Assembly: GCA_018350325.1 (NCBI GenBank) | Contig: JAEVLN010000014.1 | Span: 1 to 64,000, forward strand | DNA: 64,000 nt | Origin: Globodera rostochiensis | Taxonomy: Eukaryota > Nematoda > Chromadorea > Rhabditida > Heteroderidae | Direction: 5' to 3' | Shown here: positions 33,754-54,200 of the stretch, one piece after another | How positions within the stretch are numbered: position 1 is the stretch's first letter | Layout: every line of letters starts with the position of its first letter | The notes under the pieces: generated by a model | What the model was told of the DNA's origin: nothing | Seen by the model: only the letters and a program-made list of their open reading frames with translations | The model's database searches: none | Translations under genes and position numbers: made by a program

Positions 33754-36700
33754 ATGAGAAGATCCAAACGAATAACAGATTCGGATGATGACAAAACCCC
33801 GCCGCGGTGCGACGATCCGGATATTTTTGATCCGGAGGCATCGGGACCGGAGTCCGAGTCGCTCAGCGAGGACGAGTACGAGGTGGAGAAGATTCTTCGC
33901 CACGATTACCGTACTGCGGAGCGGAAGCACTATTATTTTGTGCACTGGAAAGGATGGTCGGATGAGCATGACTCGTGGGTGCCAGAAGAGGACATGGTTT
34001 CATTTTCATTAGATAGATCGGTATAAAAACAAACAACAGCTTTTTTGTCGCGCCACTGAAAGAATTTTTGCTGGGGAAGGGATTACCCGAAAATTATCCT
34101 GTTGTTGGCGATATTCATTTATTGCACAAGACCAAAAGAAGTAATTATGCCTATGGTATGCCTTCTTGTTTGAATAATATTCTTGGGGTTCGCACAAATC
34201 CTGTGATTCGGAACCTGAAACTCAGATTTATTCGTTTAACTATGCATGTCTATTTGTGTACCGACCTTCCAATTTAGGGATGTCCCGACCTCATCAAGGC
34301 GTACAAGGCACAGATAGCAAAACAAAAGCAAGTTTTTTCTTTGTGTAAAGAAGAGTTCATGTTCACTTGCGCCCATTTTTGGACTGAAAATTTGCAACAA
34401 AAATAGTGGTTGGTCTCTCTGGGACTTCGTGTGTATAGTATTGTAGTTGCCAGTCAAGTACTCGTCCGACCGGGTACCCGGCCGCGAGTGTTTGTTTATT
34501 TTTCTGCTTAATTTGATCACATTTTAAGTATTCTGGCTGACGATGATGGGGACGATTTTATTGAAAGGGATGTCGTTAAGTGCGGTGTCAGCGATGAGAA
34601 GGAAAGAAAACGACGCAAAAAGTTGACCCGGAAGGAAAGGTTTGGATTTTGTTTTTTGAGGATTTCCCCGAAATTCGTGTTCCACTTCTGTTTATAGTCC
34701 AAAATAGGCGACCTATGACAAATTATCACAAAAGAGTAAAATTTTGCATGACTTCTGGCTCTGGTAAATATCGAAAAATGAAAACAATAGGAGTTATGAA
34801 AAACCGGATTTTTTATCAATTAATGAAAATTTTTGGTAATTTTTTCATTTTTTATTGGTGTAGTTTTTATACGAAAATAAGTTTTAGTGTGTATGTTATT
34901 TACTGAAACGGGTAAAGAGTGCACTTTTCTTTTTGTCAGCTCTCCGTCTCCCTCCACATCAACAAAAACCAACAAATCAAAGCATGTTCGACCGGCGGAT
35001 AAGAAAAGTGGTACCGAGAAGCGCCAACGGAGGGTTAAGGCATTGGCCGAATTGTGGGAGAAGCGACGGGAAAAGCGGGAACGGGACAAAGAGCGAGTTC
35101 AGACACCGGCGGCGGCGGCGGTGACGATGAAACAAACGCAAAAGCCAGAAGTGGAGTTCGACAAGTGAAATTTTTGTAGTTTTTTGTGTGTTTCGGAAAT
35201 TGGACTCTCGCGCATGGCATCAATCAAAATCGACAAAAAGCCACTCATTCCCCCCCCCCTTTGGTGGGAGCATTTCTTTGTCATTTGTCAACTAGCAAAC
35301 GGAGGGGAGGCGACGGTGTTATCCCAACGGAATTTTATATGGCCAGTAAAGCATGAGGAAGAAATGTCTCTTCAGAGAAGCTGGAGAAGGTGGTCGAACG
35401 AGCACGATGAGCAGTGAAGGTGAGCTGCGGCTGGAGCTCAGTGACGAGGACGACGACGATGCTGGTGTTGATGAAGCGGCTCCACTGGAGAAGGACGAAC
35501 AGCAATGTGTCGAGGAGCATCTTGAGGGTGAGTAAAGCAGTCGTTGGGCAGTGTCCGATTTGAACCTGGCACATCCTGGGGGGTGGATGTTGGTTGGTTA
35601 ATGTTTTTATAGGCTAACAAATTGATGAGTGTTTGGCACTATTTGGGCGCTCTATTTATGTCTGTATTGGTTTAAGCGCTAAGGCAACCACATTTTTTTT
35701 AGAGGAAACATACACTTTTTACGTATTACAAAATGTAATGCCACTTCGATTTTTTCTTTTTGAAGGTCAATCACTTTTTTGTCGTAAAACTGGAGCAAAA
35801 TTATTCCGCCGTTCTGTAATGTTACTCATTCTTCAATTAAACGCTATTACTGAATTTGATTTGTCTTTAACCAATAGTCATCGAAAGACGTAATGATTTG
35901 TTGCTTTGTTTTGGCATTGTTCCAACGAATATAGTTGGGAACTTATGAGCCACATCGTAATTTGGAATGTTCGAATGGCCGCATTTTTTTGTTTTTTGGC
36001 CATCCCCTCCTGCCCAACTACCTACCCCTTTTTCCTGAATTTATTCTGGATCACCCCTGCATCGCACGCTCGCGTCACGTGCACTTGTCTGCATATGTGT
36101 GTGTCGCCGATTTTCTTCGTCATTCACATGTCGTCCATTATATATTACATTCTCCTATTGAAATGGCGGTGGGTGGCCTCATTGCTGACATATGCCACAG
36201 TGCTGCTGTTTGTTTTGTTGACCGCCCACCCCCTCCCCCCCGCGTCTTTGTCTGTTCATTATTGAATTGAAAGATAAACTGACGCCGGGCGGGGGGCTCC
36301 GATGAACAGTTAGGGAGGGGGCTTGTGCTTTTAAAGACCACTCGGTCAGTCGCTGCTGGCCAACCCAACCCACTATTTTGAGCAATTTTCCGATGCCTAT
36401 GTACACAAATCACCGCCAAAGACCAATTGTGAATATTTTGGAAATTGTCCCGTTTTTGGTAACTTTGTATTGCAGCTTTTCAACTTTTCAAACCGTTTCG
36501 ATCCTTTGCGACTTGTTTTATTCCATACTATTTTTTGACTCACACATTAGGGTCGGAATGGAGCATTTTGAATGACTGATTAGAATCTATTGGCCTCTAC
36601 TCAGTCCTACGAACTCAACATGGGGTCACTCGACGCATTCCAAATACCATCCATTTCCATGTGTAATATGCATAGAGAGGGGAAAGAGAGAGTTTCATTT

Positions 36701-38838
36701 TGTGATGAACAAACATTTGCACAATTTTTGATAGGTCATTTAAACAATGCAGAGACAATCCTTTGTATTGATTTTTCTCTTGTCCTTCGTCTAAGCGTCA
36801 TTGTTGTTGTTGTTTCTTTTTTGACACGGTTTCAGAGCACTCACCCCACAAATTTTTCTTCTTTGTCATCATGCCTTAAGATATATAATCCAGGGTGTTT
36901 TTTTTCAACCGTCCCAACTTTGTCCAATTTTTCTGGGAAGCTTGACCCCTTTCTCTACCCGGCGTGGTTAAATATACAAATTCATTCACTCACAAAACAA
37001 ATCCATCATTTTTTAGAGACGAACAAAAAACAATCGGCGGAACACGAGGCGCAGCAGCACCAGAAGACGGACATGGACACACAGCAACAGAAACAGCAAA
37101 ACAAAAAGATGGAAAGGGAGAGAAAGCATTCACCGGAAGACGAGTGTGTTGTTGCTGTGGACGAGGAATTAAGCGGTCGGCAGAGCGTAGAGGACGACCA
37201 GGAGCGGGAGGACGAGCAGCAACAGCTGCAAAACCGTAAACATCAACACATGGACGTGAAGCGGGGGCCGGCACCAAAGCGGGGCAAGCGCACCGGGGCG
37301 CCTGTGCTGAAACGGGGTGCCAAAGATGCTGTAGCTGTGCAGTCCACTTTCGCCAAGGGTGAGATAGATGCTGTCGGACGAATTGCAAACGGCGGTATTT
37401 CAGTTTAGACCACTCAGCTGAGTGGTGTACCAATTTGAGGATTTTTGGGGGACTGTAGACTTTGAATTGCCATTTTCATTTATCCGCTTTTCGAATCCTG
37501 AACCTGGGCGGTAATTCGAAAATTTACCAAATCCGTTAATCTGGGAGGTTCAACGGGCGGTCATTTTAGCGATTTTTTTTAATGGAATTTTTTAGCTGAA
37601 GATAATCGTGAAAATATGTTTGTTCATACATAGGTGCCGTGACGAAGGAGGTTTGGCGGGCCTATTTGGGCACGGAGTGGATGGACATTGACGCCACCGA
37701 AATGGAAGAAGAGGATGATCCGCAATATGAACCGATGGTGGTGTGTTTTGCGTAAAAAAATTCGGAGATTTTGGAAATTCAGTTTTCTTTAGGATTTTTA
37801 CCATGCGAGAGTTTTTTCTATTAAAAAATTAATCATTGAATTTTAGCCGCTCAACCCGGACAAGCCGGAGGAAGTGAACTGTTGGGTGAAGGAGCCGATG
37901 GACAGTGAGGACAACGGACTCACCCGGGGCTGGGAGGTAGGCAAATTTTAGATTTTTTCTTTTGAGTTTTGGACGGCTGGGAGTTGAGAAAAGGGGACAA
38001 GACAATACTTTAGATCAAAAGAATGCTAATTGAATGAATGATTTTTCCATATAAAACACTTTTTTTGTTTGTTTGTGAATTATACAAATATGCAAATGAA
38101 TTTGTCCAAAAAACGAAAACAATTTTCAGGTGGAAAGTGTCATTGGGGTCAGTTCAAAGGCGGCCGATGGGACGCGTCAGTGCTTCGTCAAATTTATTGG
38201 GTTTAAAAGCCCGCAGCAAATTCCGATGGCCGTTGTGCAGGAGAAAGCGCTGAAGGTGAAATTATTTATGTTTTTTATAAACAAGCAATTTTATTTAGGA
38301 TTTATTACTTTTCCATAATCCAATTCTTGCATTTTTTTTTTTGCCAACTTAACTTTCTGCAATGACAGCTCCCCGCCCTCTTCCTCCCTTTTTTTTGTTT
38401 TGTTTTGTTAAATATTGTTTTTTTCAGCCCTTCCTTCAGTGGGCCAGTTGGCAGAATAGCATGGACAACCTGGACAAGTGCGGTGACTACTGGGTGGAAC
38501 TGTTGCAGCATCCTCCCTCCTGGATGTGCAGGCGCGCGTTGGCCGCCTTTGCGGCATGGAAAGCGTCCCGCGACAATGGCACCGGCACATCAGATGGAGA
38601 TGGACAACAACAACAACCGAAGCAGCAATGGAAGTGGGCTCCTCGGCCGGAAGAGGAAGTGGAGGATGAAGAAGACGACAACGATGATGAAGATGGAGAG
38701 AGTGAGGGAGACGTTGGCATTTTGGAGGAGTATCATGATGATGATGATGCGGAGGATGAAGACTGTGGTGATCATAATAAGCAGAAGATCAACGACGAAG
38801 GCGCTCCGTATTCCTCCTCTCCCGCGGCCTCTGATTGA
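33754..38838 (+). CDS. Chromodomain/chromo-shadow protein, HP1-like
   Basis: Ten exons join in phase to about 622 residues: 33754-33996, 34278-34342, 34529-34639, 34940-35164, 35376-35527, 37017-37358, 37634-37737, 37847-37936, 38130-38255, 38428-38838. An N-terminal chromodomain (residues about 48-95) shows EYEVEKILRHDYRTAERKHY, FVHWKGWSDEHDSWVPEED and GCPDLIKAYK; cage aromatics (Y, W, W) are present, so binding of methylated histone H3 is likely. A long charged, Lys- and Gln-rich linker follows. Near the C-terminus, RGWEVESVIGVSSKAADGTRQ and the FIGFKSPQQIPMAVV..ALKPFLQWASWQ stretch resemble a chromo-shadow domain, the HP1 dimerisation module. The tail after it is very acidic (EEDEED, DDDDAEDED). 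It is far larger than standard HP1 (~200 residues). The exon 2 donor (GTGTAA) is weak and chosen because it is the phase-correct one. The intron between exons 5 and 6 is 1.49 kb. Confidence 0.8.
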
Positions 38839-39203
38839 TTGATTGATTCTTGTTTTATTGTACTATATTATTTTCCCCCTCCCCGCCGCCATTTTTAAAG
38901 ATCGTATTACCGTTATGTGTATGTCATCTCTCTCATTCCTCGATCCTTTTTAGTGCCTATTTTGCTGGTCCACTGAGTCCTGAATGATTTTTGTGCAATT
39001 TTACCCAGACCAGACCTATATGGCGTCGATTTACCATAAATCGACATAAATTTTGTTTTCTTTCTTGCATCCAGTAATCGAAGCTAAGGCTTGAAGAATT
39101 TGGAGCCTAGAAATTTATTTATATATTTTTTGATTGGTTAAGCTTGTTTTTGTTTGTTAAATTTGCAGAAAGACAAAACACATCATTTAATTCGGCGTTA
39201 GCA
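38839..39203. other. Short intergenic region
   Basis: 365 bp between two plus-strand genes. A TTTGCAG acceptor at about 39163-39169 lies some 34 bases before the L24 start and may serve for trans-splicing. Nothing else is recognised. Confidence 0.45.
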
Positions 39204-40743
39204 ATGAAGTTGGAGACGTGCGTGTATTCCGGCTACAAAATCCATCCCGGACACGGCAAGAGGGTGGTGCGCGCGGATGGGAAGGTGCGCTTTTCGTTAT
39301 TTTTGTTGGTCTGTGGTGACTTGCGAGCCCCGAGGGGCATTGGGTGCTTTCACTTTTTTGTACAGTGGTAAAAGCACCAATTTATATGTTTCTGAAATGG
39401 TTTGGGCAGGTTATTAAATTTCGAGTAAAGTTTTCTGTGTTAGGTTTCTTAAAAAATTACGTTAAAATTCGTCCAACCTTTGGGGAAACTCAAAAGCCCC
39501 TAATATGTTGGCGGTGCCCGACGCTGGGATTAATGTTTTTGTTTACTTTCAGATCCAAATTTATCTCAGCAAAAAGTGTCAGCGTGGCGCTGCGCTGAAG
39601 CGCAACCCGCGCGACGTGCCCTGGACGGTGCTGTATCGACGAAAGCACAAAAAGGTTGGATTGGATATGGAGTTTATTAATCTGATCTGAACCCAAAGAA
39701 TTGACCACTAATTGTTTCAAATAATGGGCATTGTTTTTTTAAAGAACGAAGGCTAAGAATATATGCCTTTTTGTTCATGGCATTTATGTTAATTAAAAAA
39801 TTAGCGATTTTTGAATAACAATTTCTTTTGCCTAATGCCCTTTTTTTGGCATTTTTCTCCTTCAAATTTTTTAGGGTGTGCACGCTGAGGAGGGAACGCA
39901 GCGGAAACGCGTGAAGCGCACCGTCCAAATTGCTTCACGGCCTATCGCCGACCTGACCGTCGAGGCGCTGTTGGCCCAGCGCAACCAAAAGCCCGAATTT
40001 CGCAAACAGCAACGCGAGTCCGCCATCAAGGTTATTCCTCACCCACACCCACGACGTTTTTTTGAAAAATTGTGAATATTAAATGAAAAACTCTTTGAAA
40101 TCTGCCCTTTTGGCCTTCAAAAATGAGGTCCTCCTGTTTCTCAACGACCAACAGCAACCTTTTAAGATTGGATTTGGTTTGGGTGTTTCGTTTTTTGCCA
40201 CTGTCCGTTTTTGGAGTCTAATAAAATTTAAATATTTGAAGGCTGCCAAGGAGTCCGCCCGAATCAAAAAGGAAGAGACCAAGAAGAAGCACCAGAAGCT
40301 GGTAAGTGATTCGAGTGACATGAATTTTTTTGGGAAAAAAATTCGATTTATTCGGCCCGAGAACACTCACGAAATGTTGTTTAACGACTTTTTTTTTCAA
40401 AAATGGGAGTTCAAAATACCAAGACGCCGTATTAAAACGTGCCGTGCGCGAGCGTGTTTTGCATCCTCGGCACGTGTCGGAACGGCGTGAAATAATTTGG
40501 TGTCCATGGCACAGCGTTTTTTGGTTTTGAACAATTTTCCCGCCGATTTTGGGCGATTGTTTATATTCAAAAGCAAAAGCTTTGCTGTATGGAACATATG
40601 AAGAACTGTGCCGTTTTTGTCTAATTTTTTACAACAAACAAAATTTTCCCAATTTTTTGCAGGACAAAAAAGCGGCACCGCAGAAGTCAAAGGCGTCCAA
40701 GCAGGTGAAGGCGCCGAAGCAAATGGTGGGAGGCAAGCGCTGA
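39204..40743 (+). CDS. rpl-24: 60S ribosomal protein L24 (eL24)
   Basis: Five exons (39204-39284, 39553-39654, 39875-40030, 40242-40301, 40663-40743), all in phase 0, encode 159 residues, the usual eL24 length. The protein sits at the subunit interface of the large ribosomal subunit and forms an intersubunit bridge. Family blocks: [18 protein letters not shown], the [26 protein letters not shown] stretch, [32 protein letters not shown] and the C-terminal VGGKR. The second CxxC pair seen in archaeal L24e is not kept, as usual in animals. Splice sites are standard. Confidence 0.95.
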
Positions 40744-41881
40744 TGCGGGAAGGGTTACGACGGATGGAATATCTTTTGTTGAGAGTGTGTGGGTGGCGTG
40801 TTTTGGACAGAACTATTTTTTTGTTTTGTCATTCATCATCCTTGTTTCTGTTGTTGAAAAATCGTGAAAAAAAATTTTAAAAAAATTACGATAGAAAGAG
40901 CGCCCTTTTAATTAAAAAACGGAAAGCTGCGCGAATCCTGGAACCGGCAACTTTCTGGGACCAAAATCCCGAGTTTGAACTCAAAATTGGGAGAAGCCAT
41001 TTTGGTGTGGCAATGAATTTTTGTTCCAAAGAAAATAATGAATGCTTTATTTATATAAAATGTTGGTCATCATTCGTTCAATCAGTCAAAAGTCAGAGGG
41101 CAAAGGAGGAATGTGTGATGGGAACACGGGAAAAAATAAAAAAAGAATGATGCAAATTTTCTGTGGGTCGGAAGGCAAGAATAAATTTTTGAGAAATTTC
41201 AAACAAAAAACGACATATTTAAATACGGAAAGGTGAGGGCGTGGTCCAATCGAATTGTGTAAATTTTCGACTTTTTTTTTTGCTAATACACAAAAATACT
41301 TCCCGTCTGTTCGATGGTTTGCACAATTTTTGAGGGGGCGTCGGATGGGGGGGGGGGAAAGGCTTTGGGAACAGAAACAGAAAATGGTGGCGACGACAAA
41401 ACAATTCGGTTTTGGAAATGTTCAAAAATGGAAGACATTTTGCTGCCGTTTCGCAGCATATTAAAAACAAAACAAAAAAAACAAAGTGAAATTGCGAACG
41501 AAAGAGTTCGGACACAGAACGGAAATCGGATATGTTCTTTTAAGGAAACAATAAAATTAAAACCACACAAACAATTTTATATATGCATAAATTAAAGGGT
41601 GGGACATACATTTTCTCGTCGTACAATAACTATTAGGCAATTGGTCCTGTCAAATAAAATAAAACTGATCAGTGCGATGGATTTACACAACAAACAAGCG
41701 GCGTTTGGTGGCGCGGTCAAAACAAACAGACAGACGGAAGAGAACATTTGAAATAAAATAAGATATTTGCTGGATGGGACAGTCAATTTTAATAGTCCAT
41801 CTGATCAAAACAAATCAACCAATCATTTATTATTCATCCTCACATTCTCTCTGATCGGCATCGGCCCTCAGTGTCAGTCAG
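40744..41881. other. Convergent intergenic region
   Basis: This lies between the 3' ends of the L24 gene (+) and the myosin gene (-). Open frames are short and overlap on both strands without recognisable domains. A short G tract is at 41348. Both 3' UTRs are expected here. Confidence 0.5.
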
Positions 41882-50226
<8,345 letters not shown>

Positions 50227-51270
50227 TCGGTATGCGTGTCAACAAGTTTAATTATATTTAAGCGATCTGAAATGTTCAAAATATAGAAAATCACCAAAAT
50301 CAAGAATGAAAGCGCAAACGATGGCACAAATGTAGGTGGGTCGGTCGGCCGAACCGAAACTCCCGTCAAGTTTTTTTAGAATTCCAGTTTCGACTGGGTC
50401 GGAACTGGGAAACTCCTTGAAAATTTTGGGATTTGGCCAAAAAACTGATGAAAATAGAGAAATCGACGCGTTTAAACTTTAAAATGCGTTTTATCGAAAA
50501 ATTCGGTGCATTTTTGGTTAAACGCAGGAAATTTTCGGAGGAGAATTTGCCCATCTTACAAATTAAGACAACCTCCTTAAAATAGAAGAGAGATTAACTT
50601 CAGAGAGTACTTTCCAAATAGGGGAATGGAAATATGAAAAAAAATTCAATCCATGGACAAAAAAAAAGAAAAAATCGAATTAATGTTTGAACGAATTATT
50701 GGTTTTTGGCGTTATGATTAGCACTCTTTTGAAAGCAACAAGTTTCACATTTTTCTTCACCAGAAAACGAACAACAAAATCGATGATTTCCTCATAAATT
50801 TTCCTCTACCAGAGACGCTCACAAAAAATGTCCATTCCCCGGCAAATGTACATAATCTATGTACAACAGAAATTGATTGGGTTCGTTCTTAAAAAGCCCC
50901 GTTTTTTCTATCGAAATGGTGTTTTCAGGTCAATTCAAGGACTAGGAAACGAATCCGACCACTCAAATATGGCCTCAGATTTATCATTTGCCGTCTAATC
51001 TGAGTTTCAACATCTATTTTAATTACATATATTTTGGTCGGTATCTTTTTCAATTTTTAAATATGGCCGCATAAATTAGAAAAGTTACGGGAAGGAAACA
51101 TTGTCAACAAAAAAAATGCTAAATTCTTTCTGTGACCACACTTTTGTGGACAATTTTTGCGTAAAAACGTCAAAGGAAGAAAAATATAAACGAAGTTTGC
51201 GATTCAAAATAGGAGAGTGGAGGGGGGCGGGGACACATTGTGAAGGACTCATTGTCATCGAATGGCGGGA
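50227..51270. promoter_or_regulatory. Upstream region of the myosin gene
   Basis: This is the first kilobase 5' of the myosin start. It is AT-rich and has no open frame of interest. Promoter elements are expected here but none can be named from the sequence. Confidence 0.35.
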
Positions 51271-54200
51271 AAGGAAAGGGGGGGGGGGAGAGTCATCGCT
51301 CGGCTGGCGGGAGAGATTAACGCCGGCGGGGAGACCGATGGGGGGGGGGGGGGCAAAGGGATTTTGGCGTCGTTTCGTACACAATAAAAGTCAAGCAAAA
51401 CTCTTCTCCACACACAGAAAAAGAAGAAAAAAAACACGCACTATAAAAGAGAATGAACGAACGAACGAAAGAAAAAGGCCAACAGAAATTTGGGGGGGAG
51501 GGGGGGGGGGGAAGGTGTCCATCAGCCGAAAATGCGCTATTTTTATCATCAATCATCGTATGGTTTTGCAAGCGATCTTTTTTGTGCACGGAATATTTGG
51601 GTAGCTGCCGCTGTTCTGTGTTCACAAATTTGATGAATTTGCAAAATCTTTTTGGTAATCAAAACCGACCGAATTCGAAACAAACCCAAAAAGACAAGGC
51701 AGGCGTCGTGAACGAATGGGGGGGCAAAAGACAGAAAATTGAGCAAATTGGCATTTTGTGACGGAAGGCCATGCGATTTAAAATTTAAATGAATGTCCGA
51801 TTGATTGGTCAGACACAAACCAATGCCCAAGAGAGGCAGAGATGCACAAAAAGCTTCGATTCGATGAACCAAGAAAATAGTTAAGCAATTTGATCAGACC
51901 CATGTAGTTTTTTTGAAATCAGCCATCACCTGAAATCGGCAATTCCGATGCCGAAAATGACCGCCGGCATCTCTGAAATCGTTGGAAATTATAAATGGTT
52001 TTGAAGGAAATTTGGTCTTCTTCAAGCAGTACCCCCTCCCGCTCGTTCATGTTCTGCTGCTGTTTGTCGTTCCACTTTCATTCAACGTCCAAAAATTGGT
52101 CAGATAAAAAAATTTAGAGGCTTAGGGCGGCTTATGGGGGGTAAATGAATGAACACCGAGAATTGTTTGAGAGAAAATTGATATGGACGCGTCCGGTAGA
52201 GAGGGGGGGGAGAATGGTAAAGCTTTTCGGCTAACAATAAATTTTCATCCGTAATTTTGTGACAGCCCAAAGGTCAGCCAGCACTTATCAATCAGTCAGA
52301 GAGGAGGGCATTCGCCCAATTTTTCGACGCGTTCAAACCGATCGACACGACAAATTCCATTGGAATTATTCAGAAAACAAAATGTTTTTACACGCACCGG
52401 GCGGCAGGCGAGGCGTGTTAAATCCAATTTGGACAAAAAAATGAATGAATGAATGAATAAGATGGACGGGGGGGGGAGTTGGTGATGGTTGTGCTGAGGG
52501 GGGAGGGATGACGTGTTCATCAACAGCAATCATCCAATTTCCACATTTTTCCCCGTAATTCGCATAGTATCCCCCCACCCCCCCCCCCCAACCTCTCCAA
52601 TCAACAAATTCCGATTCCGAGAAAGTGTTGAGTCCTGCAATTTGTCCAAGAAGGGCTCTCGGGCTCGGTGTTCGCTTCATTTTCCAACAATTTTTATTCC
52701 ATCGGGTGCCCGGGAAGTTGGGAAAAATGCAAAACCAAAAAAAGTCACACTCTCTAATCCGTCCAACCCCCCGAACCATCGTGATCAGCAGACGCGATTC
52801 TGTGTGTACAACAAACACCACACATCGGTATTTATGGAGATGAATAAAGAGGGGGGAGGGATGAGAAGGAATGCAGGGGAGGGAGGCGGGGGTAAAGAAA
52901 ATATGGAATAAAATTGTCGTCCTTAGCATTTTTTAGTGGACAGAATGGGGGGGGGGTGGGGGCCCAACCATCCAACGGTTCACTCTTCTGTCCCCCACAG
53001 CTGCCGAGCAGTGCATTGTGTTGTGGGGGTGGGGCACAATAATGCGGAGGGGACAAACAGCGGAGGTTAAGCTGGAAGAGGGGAGGGGAGATTCCGCCGC
53101 GTCTTCGCCGCTAGGGAAAAGTTGAAAATATAGAGGGGCGGGGGGGGGAGAAGAAGCCCTCCCTCCATGTCTGTGGGAAAACGACGGGACAGGGGGAGGG
53201 AGGGGGTAAAGGGGGGGGGGCTGCTGAAACGGCCACAAAAAATCACATTTCTTCGTGGTGGTGATTGTGTGAGGGGGGGGGGGAGGCCCAGGTACTTCAT
53301 CATATTGTGATATGTGTTCCTCGCTCTCATGTACACACACACACACACATCAAAGGGAGCCCCGAAGGCGGGCGGAATAAAAGGCCCCCGGGGGGGGGGG
53401 AGGTGGACTTCTTTATAAGTTCCTTTTACCACCACCAGCACTTCAGCACTATAAGACACGGAAGTGGGGGGGGGGGGAGCAGTCCAATCCAATTGATGAG
53501 TGCAAATTGATGATGATTTATGAAGGATTGGGGTGGAGGGAGACCCGGTGAGGGAGGACAGAGCAACAGAGGGGGGGGGGGGGAGAAGAAGATGCACACC
53601 TCCATAACCCCGGAGGGGTTGGAGAGGAATGTGACTTTTGCTTTTGCCCCGCCGACACTATAAAATGTGCTCTGATATTGGTTGGTTGGGGGGGGGGAGT
53701 TGGGGGAGTTGTGTGTGGGGCAGCAATGACTAATCGAACATTGGACTGACTGACTCTGAATGCACAACCAAACTGGTCGACCATCCATCAGCATCATCTC
53801 CCCGTGTCCCCGTCCCATCTTCACACAACGGAATGGGAAAAGGGATGGGACGGGACGGAGGCGGATGAGCAGAAGCTGGAGATGAACAGCGCTAATTATT
53901 CCCACCCCGCCCCCATTTTGAGCATTTTAGTCAGTAGTTTTAGTTGGCTCCAAATTTGTGCTTCCACAGCGCGTACATGTACCAAATGTGGTCTGGTCTG
54001 ATGATGGTGTTCACACAAATCAGCTGGTGCGAAGCGAGCTCCCCCCCCCCCCCCCTACGGGCTTTTCGGAGGGTCATATGACGGGTGAGGTAAATGTTCA
54101 TTTTGTATTCTATTTGAAAGCACATTTTGTTTTGTGAGAGGGCAAAATGTTCAAAAATAGTAAGTGATCAGACCAGCTAATTAGGCTTCAAAGGAAGACA

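Noticed and set aside
36590..37408. 272-codon open frame starting in the long intron of the chromodomain gene
   Set aside because: Only the part from 37017 is coding, as shown by the acceptor and phase; the upstream part reads intron sequence.
52513..53905. Several proline- or glycine-rich open frames
   Set aside because: They arise from G/C homopolymer tracts.
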